From contig JAIDLO010000234.1 in assembly GCA_029050995.1 (NCBI GenBank), positions 1 through 6,835 on the forward strand: a stretch of DNA of 6,835 bases. Reading direction: 5' to 3'. A model generated the notes under the pieces. That model saw only the letters and a list, made by a program, of their open reading frames with translations. It was not told where the DNA came from and did no database searches. Both the position numbers and the translations under genes were made by a program. Each line of letters starts with the position of its first letter. The stretch's first letter is position 1. Below, piece by piece: positions 4,068-6,835 of the stretch. This DNA is from Eubacterium sp. (GTDB lineage Bacteria; Bacillota; Clostridia; Oscillospirales; Acutalibacteraceae).

Positions 4068-6245
4068 ATGAAAATCATTAAAAGAAACGGCTCAGAAGTA
4101 GATTTTGACTTAAATAAAATTGCCGTAGCCGTAACAAAAGCAAACACAGCCTGCGAAAAGGAAGAGCTTTCTGCATCTCAGATTAAGGATATTGCAGAAT
4201 ATGTTGAATTCAAAATTCAGAAAGCAAACAGAGCGCTTTCCGTTGAAGAAATTCAGGATATCGTTGAAAACCAGATTATGGCGCAGGGTGCATTCGAGGT
4301 TGCAAGAAGATATGTTAAATATCGTTACAACAGAACGCTTATCAGAAAAGCAAACACAACCGATAACCAGATTTTATCTCTTATCGAATGCAACAACGAA
4401 GAGGTTAAGCAGGAAAATTCAAACAAAAACCCAACCGTAAACAGCGTTCAGAGAGATTATATGGCAGGCGAGGTTTCCAAGGACCTTACAAAGCGTATTC
4501 TTTTACCGTCCGATATCGTTGAAGCACACGAAAACGGAATCATTCATTTCCATGACGCAGACTATTTTGCACAGCATATGCACAACTGCGATCTTGTTAA
4601 CCTTGAAGATATGCTGCAGAACGGAACAGTTATCAGCGGAACAATGATTGAAAAGCCGCACAGCTTTTCAACAGCCTGCAATATCGCAACACAGATTATT
4701 GCGCAGATTGCTTCCAGCCAGTACGGCGGTCAGTCTATCTCACTTTCACATCTTGCACCATTCGTTGATTTAAGCCGTAACAAGTTTAAAAAGGATGTTC
4801 GTGCAGAGTTTGAGGCTGCAGGTATTGAGCCGACTGATGAACAGATTGATAAAATCACAGAGCTTCGTGTTAAGGATGAAATCAACCGCGGTGTTCAGAT
4901 GATTCAGTACCAGGTTATTACCCTTATGACAACAAACGGACAGGCTCCTTTCGTTACCGTATTTATGTATCTTGATGAAGTGCCTGAGGGACAGACAAGG
5001 GATGACCTCAAGCTTATCATTGAAGAGGTACTCCGCCAGCGTATAAAGGGCGTTAAAAACGAAAGCGGTGTCTGGATTACACCTGCATTCCCGAAGCTTA
5101 TCTATGTTCTTGATGAAGACAACATTACAGAGGGCTCAAAATATTGGGATGTAACCTGCCTTGCTGCTGAATGTACAGCAAAGAGAATGGTTCCTGACTA
5201 TATTTCAGCAAAGAAGATGAAGGAGCTTAAGGTTGACAAAAACGGCAATTCAAATGTTTACACCTGTATGGGATGCCGTTCCTTCCTTACTCCTTATGTT
5301 GATCCGAAAACAAATGAGCCTAAATATTACGGCAGATTTAACCAGGGCGTTGTAACGCTTAACCTTGTTGATATCGCTTGTTCATCAGGCGGAGATATGG
5401 CAAAATTCTGGAATATATTTGATGAAAGACTTGATCTTTGCTATCGCGCACTTATGTGCCGCCACAACAGATTGCTCGGCACACCAAGCGATGTTGCACC
5501 AATTCTTTGGCAGTACGGCGCACTTGCAAGACTCAAAAAAGGCGAAACTATTGATAAGCTTCTTTTCGGCGGCTATTCAACCATTTCACTTGGCTATGCA
5601 GGTCTTTACGAATGTGTTAAATATATGACAGGCAAGAGCCATACGGATGATGAGGCAAAGGATTTTGCACTTTCCGTTATGCAGAAAATGAATGATGCCT
5701 GCCAGACATGGAAAAAACAGGAGCACATTGATTTCTCTGTTTACGGCACACCGCTTGAATCCACTACATACAAATTCTCTAAATGCCTTCAGAAGCGTTT
5801 CGGCAAAATCCCGGGCGTTACAGATAAGAACTATATTACAAACAGCTATCATGTTCATGTTACCGAGGAAATTGATGCTTTCAAAAAGCTTTCCTTTGAG
5901 GCTGAATTCCAGAAGCTTTCTCCGGGCGGCGCAATCAGCTATGTAGAGGTTCCGAATATGCAGGATAATATCCCTGCTGTATTAAGCGTAATGCAGTATA
6001 TTTATGAGCATATTATGTATGCAGAGCTGAACACAAAGAGCGACTATTGCCAGTGCTGCGGCTACAACGGCGAAATCCAAGTTGTAGACAACGGCGAGGG
6101 TAAGCTCGTTTGGAGATGCCCGAACTGCGGAAACGAAGATCAAGACAAAATGAATGTTGCCCGCCGTACCTGCGGTTATATCGGAACACAGTTCTGGAAT
6201 CAGGGCAGAACACAGGAAATTAAAGAAAGAGTGTTACATTTATAA
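4068..6245 (+). CDS. nrdD: Anaerobic ribonucleoside-triphosphate reductase (class III)
   Basis: NrdD reduces ribonucleoside triphosphates to deoxyribonucleotides in the absence of oxygen, using a glycyl radical made by NrdG. The 725-residue protein has an N-terminal ATP-cone for allosteric control (about 1-93, opening MKIIKRNGSEVDFDLNKI), then the reductase barrel. Probable active-site residues are Cys174 (HNCDLVN), the thiyl Cys403 in MGCRSFL, and Asn425 in GRFNQG, the set expected of the formate-dependent type. A zinc site is formed by Cys661/Cys664 and Cys684/Cys687, and the glycyl-radical residue is Gly703 in RRTCGYIG. I chose ATG 4068 because the family begins with this MKIIKRNG; the in-frame ATG at 4011 would add 19 unrelated residues and lies inside the leader repeat. 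Upstream only a weak GGGG (4054-4057) resembles a ribosome site. First gene of an operon with nrdG; probable NrdR control. Confidence 0.97.
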   Translation: MKIIKRNGSEVDFDLNKIAVAVTKANTACEKEELSASQIKDIAEYVEFKIQKANRALSVEEIQDIVENQIMAQGAFEVARRYVKYRYNRTLIRKANTTDNQILSLIECNNEEVKQENSNKNPTVNSVQRDYMAGEVSKDLTKRILLPSDIVEAHENGIIHFHDADYFAQHMHNCDLVNLEDMLQNGTVISGTMIEKPHSFSTACNIATQIIAQIASSQYGGQSISLSHLAPFVDLSRNKFKKDVRAEFEAAGIEPTDEQIDKITELRVKDEINRGVQMIQYQVITLMTTNGQAPFVTVFMYLDEVPEGQTRDDLKLIIEEVLRQRIKGVKNESGVWITPAFPKLIYVLDEDNITEGSKYWDVTCLAAECTAKRMVPDYISAKKMKELKVDKNGNSNVYTCMGCRSFLTPYVDPKTNEPKYYGRFNQGVVTLNLVDIACSSGGDMAKFWNIFDERLDLCYRALMCRHNRLLGTPSDVAPILWQYGALARLKKGETIDKLLFGGYSTISLGYAGLYECVKYMTGKSHTDDEAKDFALSVMQKMNDACQTWKKQEHIDFSVYGTPLESTTYKFSKCLQKRFGKIPGVTDKNYITNSYHVHVTEEIDAFKKLSFEAEFQKLSPGGAISYVEVPNMQDNIPAVLSVMQYIYEHIMYAELNTKSDYCQCCGYNGEIQVVDNGEGKLVWRCPNCGNEDQDKMNVARRTCGYIGTQFWNQGRTQEIKERVLHL

Positions 6246-6246
6246 T

Positions 6247-6771
6247 ATGAATGTTGCAGAAATAAAAACAAATGATATTGCAAACGGAGAGGGCGTTCGT
6301 ACCTCTCTTTTTGTATCGGGATGCCGTCATCATTGCCCCGATTGCTTCAACGCAATGGCTTGGGATTTTAAATACGGCAGATTATATACAGAGGATATAG
6401 AAAAAGAAATCCTTGAATCCGTCAAATATCCTTGGATTGCGGGCTTATCCCTTCTCGGCGGAGAACCGTTTGAGCCGGAAAATCAGGAAACACTGTTAAA
6501 CCTTGTTCGCAATTTCAAAAAGGAATATCCGAACAAAACAATCTGGTGCTACAGCGGATTTACGATTGAAGAAATCGCAGGGGTTGTTCCCTCCCGTGCC
6601 TCAACACCGACTGCAATAGAGCTTTTAAAAGAGCTTGACATTCTTGTTGACGGAAAATTTGAAAAGGAACTCAAAAATATTATGCTCAAATTCCGAGGCT
6701 CTGAAAATCAAAGAGTTATTGATGTTCAGAAAACACTGAAAGAAAAGAAAATTATTTTGTATCTTAGTTAA
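6247..6771 (+). CDS. nrdG: Anaerobic RNR-activating protein, radical SAM
   Basis: NrdG uses S-adenosylmethionine and a [4Fe-4S] cluster to place the glycyl radical on NrdD Gly703. The 174-residue protein opens with MNVAEIKTNDIANGEGVRTSL, carries the cluster motif CRHHCPDC (Cys26, Cys30, Cys33, CX3CX2C), the SAM-binding GGEPF (71-75), and the NrdG-typical tail LVDGKFEKEL then FRGSENQRVID. Length is slightly above the 154 of E. coli and normal for clostridial forms. The ATG at 6247 is one base after the nrdD stop; only a weak purine run (6222-6231), 15 bases away, precedes it, so translation is probably coupled to nrdD. A longer frame from 6154 would add 31 residues overlapping nrdD in another frame and is rejected. 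The pair of GRE and activase argues that this is nrdG rather than pflA, whose proteins are longer (about 240-260 residues). Confidence 0.95.
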   Translation: MNVAEIKTNDIANGEGVRTSLFVSGCRHHCPDCFNAMAWDFKYGRLYTEDIEKEILESVKYPWIAGLSLLGGEPFEPENQETLLNLVRNFKKEYPNKTIWCYSGFTIEEIAGVVPSRASTPTAIELLKELDILVDGKFEKELKNIMLKFRGSENQRVIDVQKTLKEKKIILYLS

Positions 6772-6835
6772 ATCTTTATTTTTTCTTTAGCAAATTCCAT
6801 TTTAAAAGTATTAAAATAAAGCACATAGATAACTC
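6772..6835 (+). other. Downstream end of the window
   Basis: The 64 bases after the nrdG stop are A/T rich. No hairpin followed by a T-run, no ribosome binding site and no gene start can be supported, so the end of the nrdDG transcript is probably outside the window. Confidence 0.5.

Noticed and set aside
6154..6246. Upstream start giving a 205-residue NrdG
   Set aside because: The added 31 residues overlap the conserved zinc and glycyl-radical end of NrdD in another frame and do not resemble NrdG. The family start is the MNVAEIKTND at 6247.
1..6835. Defence island, mobile element, CRISPR array or toxin-antitoxin pair
   Set aside because: No transposase, integrase, terminal repeats, spaced repeats or small paired genes occur. 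The genes are core anaerobic metabolism plus one acetyltransferase.

Overview
The window reads as a chromosomal segment from a low-GC anaerobic Firmicute, most likely a Clostridia of the gut Ruminococcus/Oscillospiraceae type. This rests on AT-rich intergenic DNA, strong AGGAGG ribosome binding sites, TTGACA/TGnTATAAT promoters, hairpin-plus-T terminators, and two oxygen-sensitive glycyl-radical enzymes side by side. The genus assignment is an impression, not a proof.

Layout: (1) 1-519 (+) is the 3' end of a gene for a GGGtGRT-family protein of unknown function, closed by a strong intrinsic terminator (548-581). (2) 631-1155 (+) is a single-gene unit for a GNAT acetyltransferase, with its own promoter inside an inverted repeat. 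(3) A symmetric hairpin at 1202-1230 serves as a bidirectional terminator between this gene and the convergent pflB. (4) 1243-3474 (-) is complete pflB, pyruvate formate-lyase. (5) 3475-4067 is a 593-bp divergent control region. (6) 4068-6771 (+) is nrdD-nrdG, the anaerobic class III ribonucleotide reductase and its radical-SAM activase, one base apart. The last 64 bases hold nothing recognisable.

The control region is the most informative non-coding part. On the pflB side, an extended -10 promoter (TTGCAA-N17-TATGAT) has an 18-bp palindrome lying over its -10 that matches the clostridial Rex (NADH/NAD+ sensor) operator at 13 of 14 defined positions. On the nrdD side there is a near-consensus extended -10 promoter (TTGACA-N17-TATGAT). 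Its spacer is filled by a 19-bp inverted repeat, and its leader carries two copies of GCACAATGTGT 30 bp apart that can fold into one long hairpin. Mid-region lie two tandem NrdR-box-like sequences exactly 31 bp apart, plus a weaker third box near the nrdD promoter.

The genes fit an anaerobic theme: PFL splits pyruvate into acetyl-CoA and formate, and class III RNR of the formate-using type (Cys174, Cys403 and Asn425 appear present) can use formate as reductant for dNTP synthesis. The PFL activase gene (pflA) is not in the window. I found no evidence for a mobile element, CRISPR array, defence system or RNA gene. The novelty here lies in the regulatory architecture and in the uncharacterised GGGtGRT protein.
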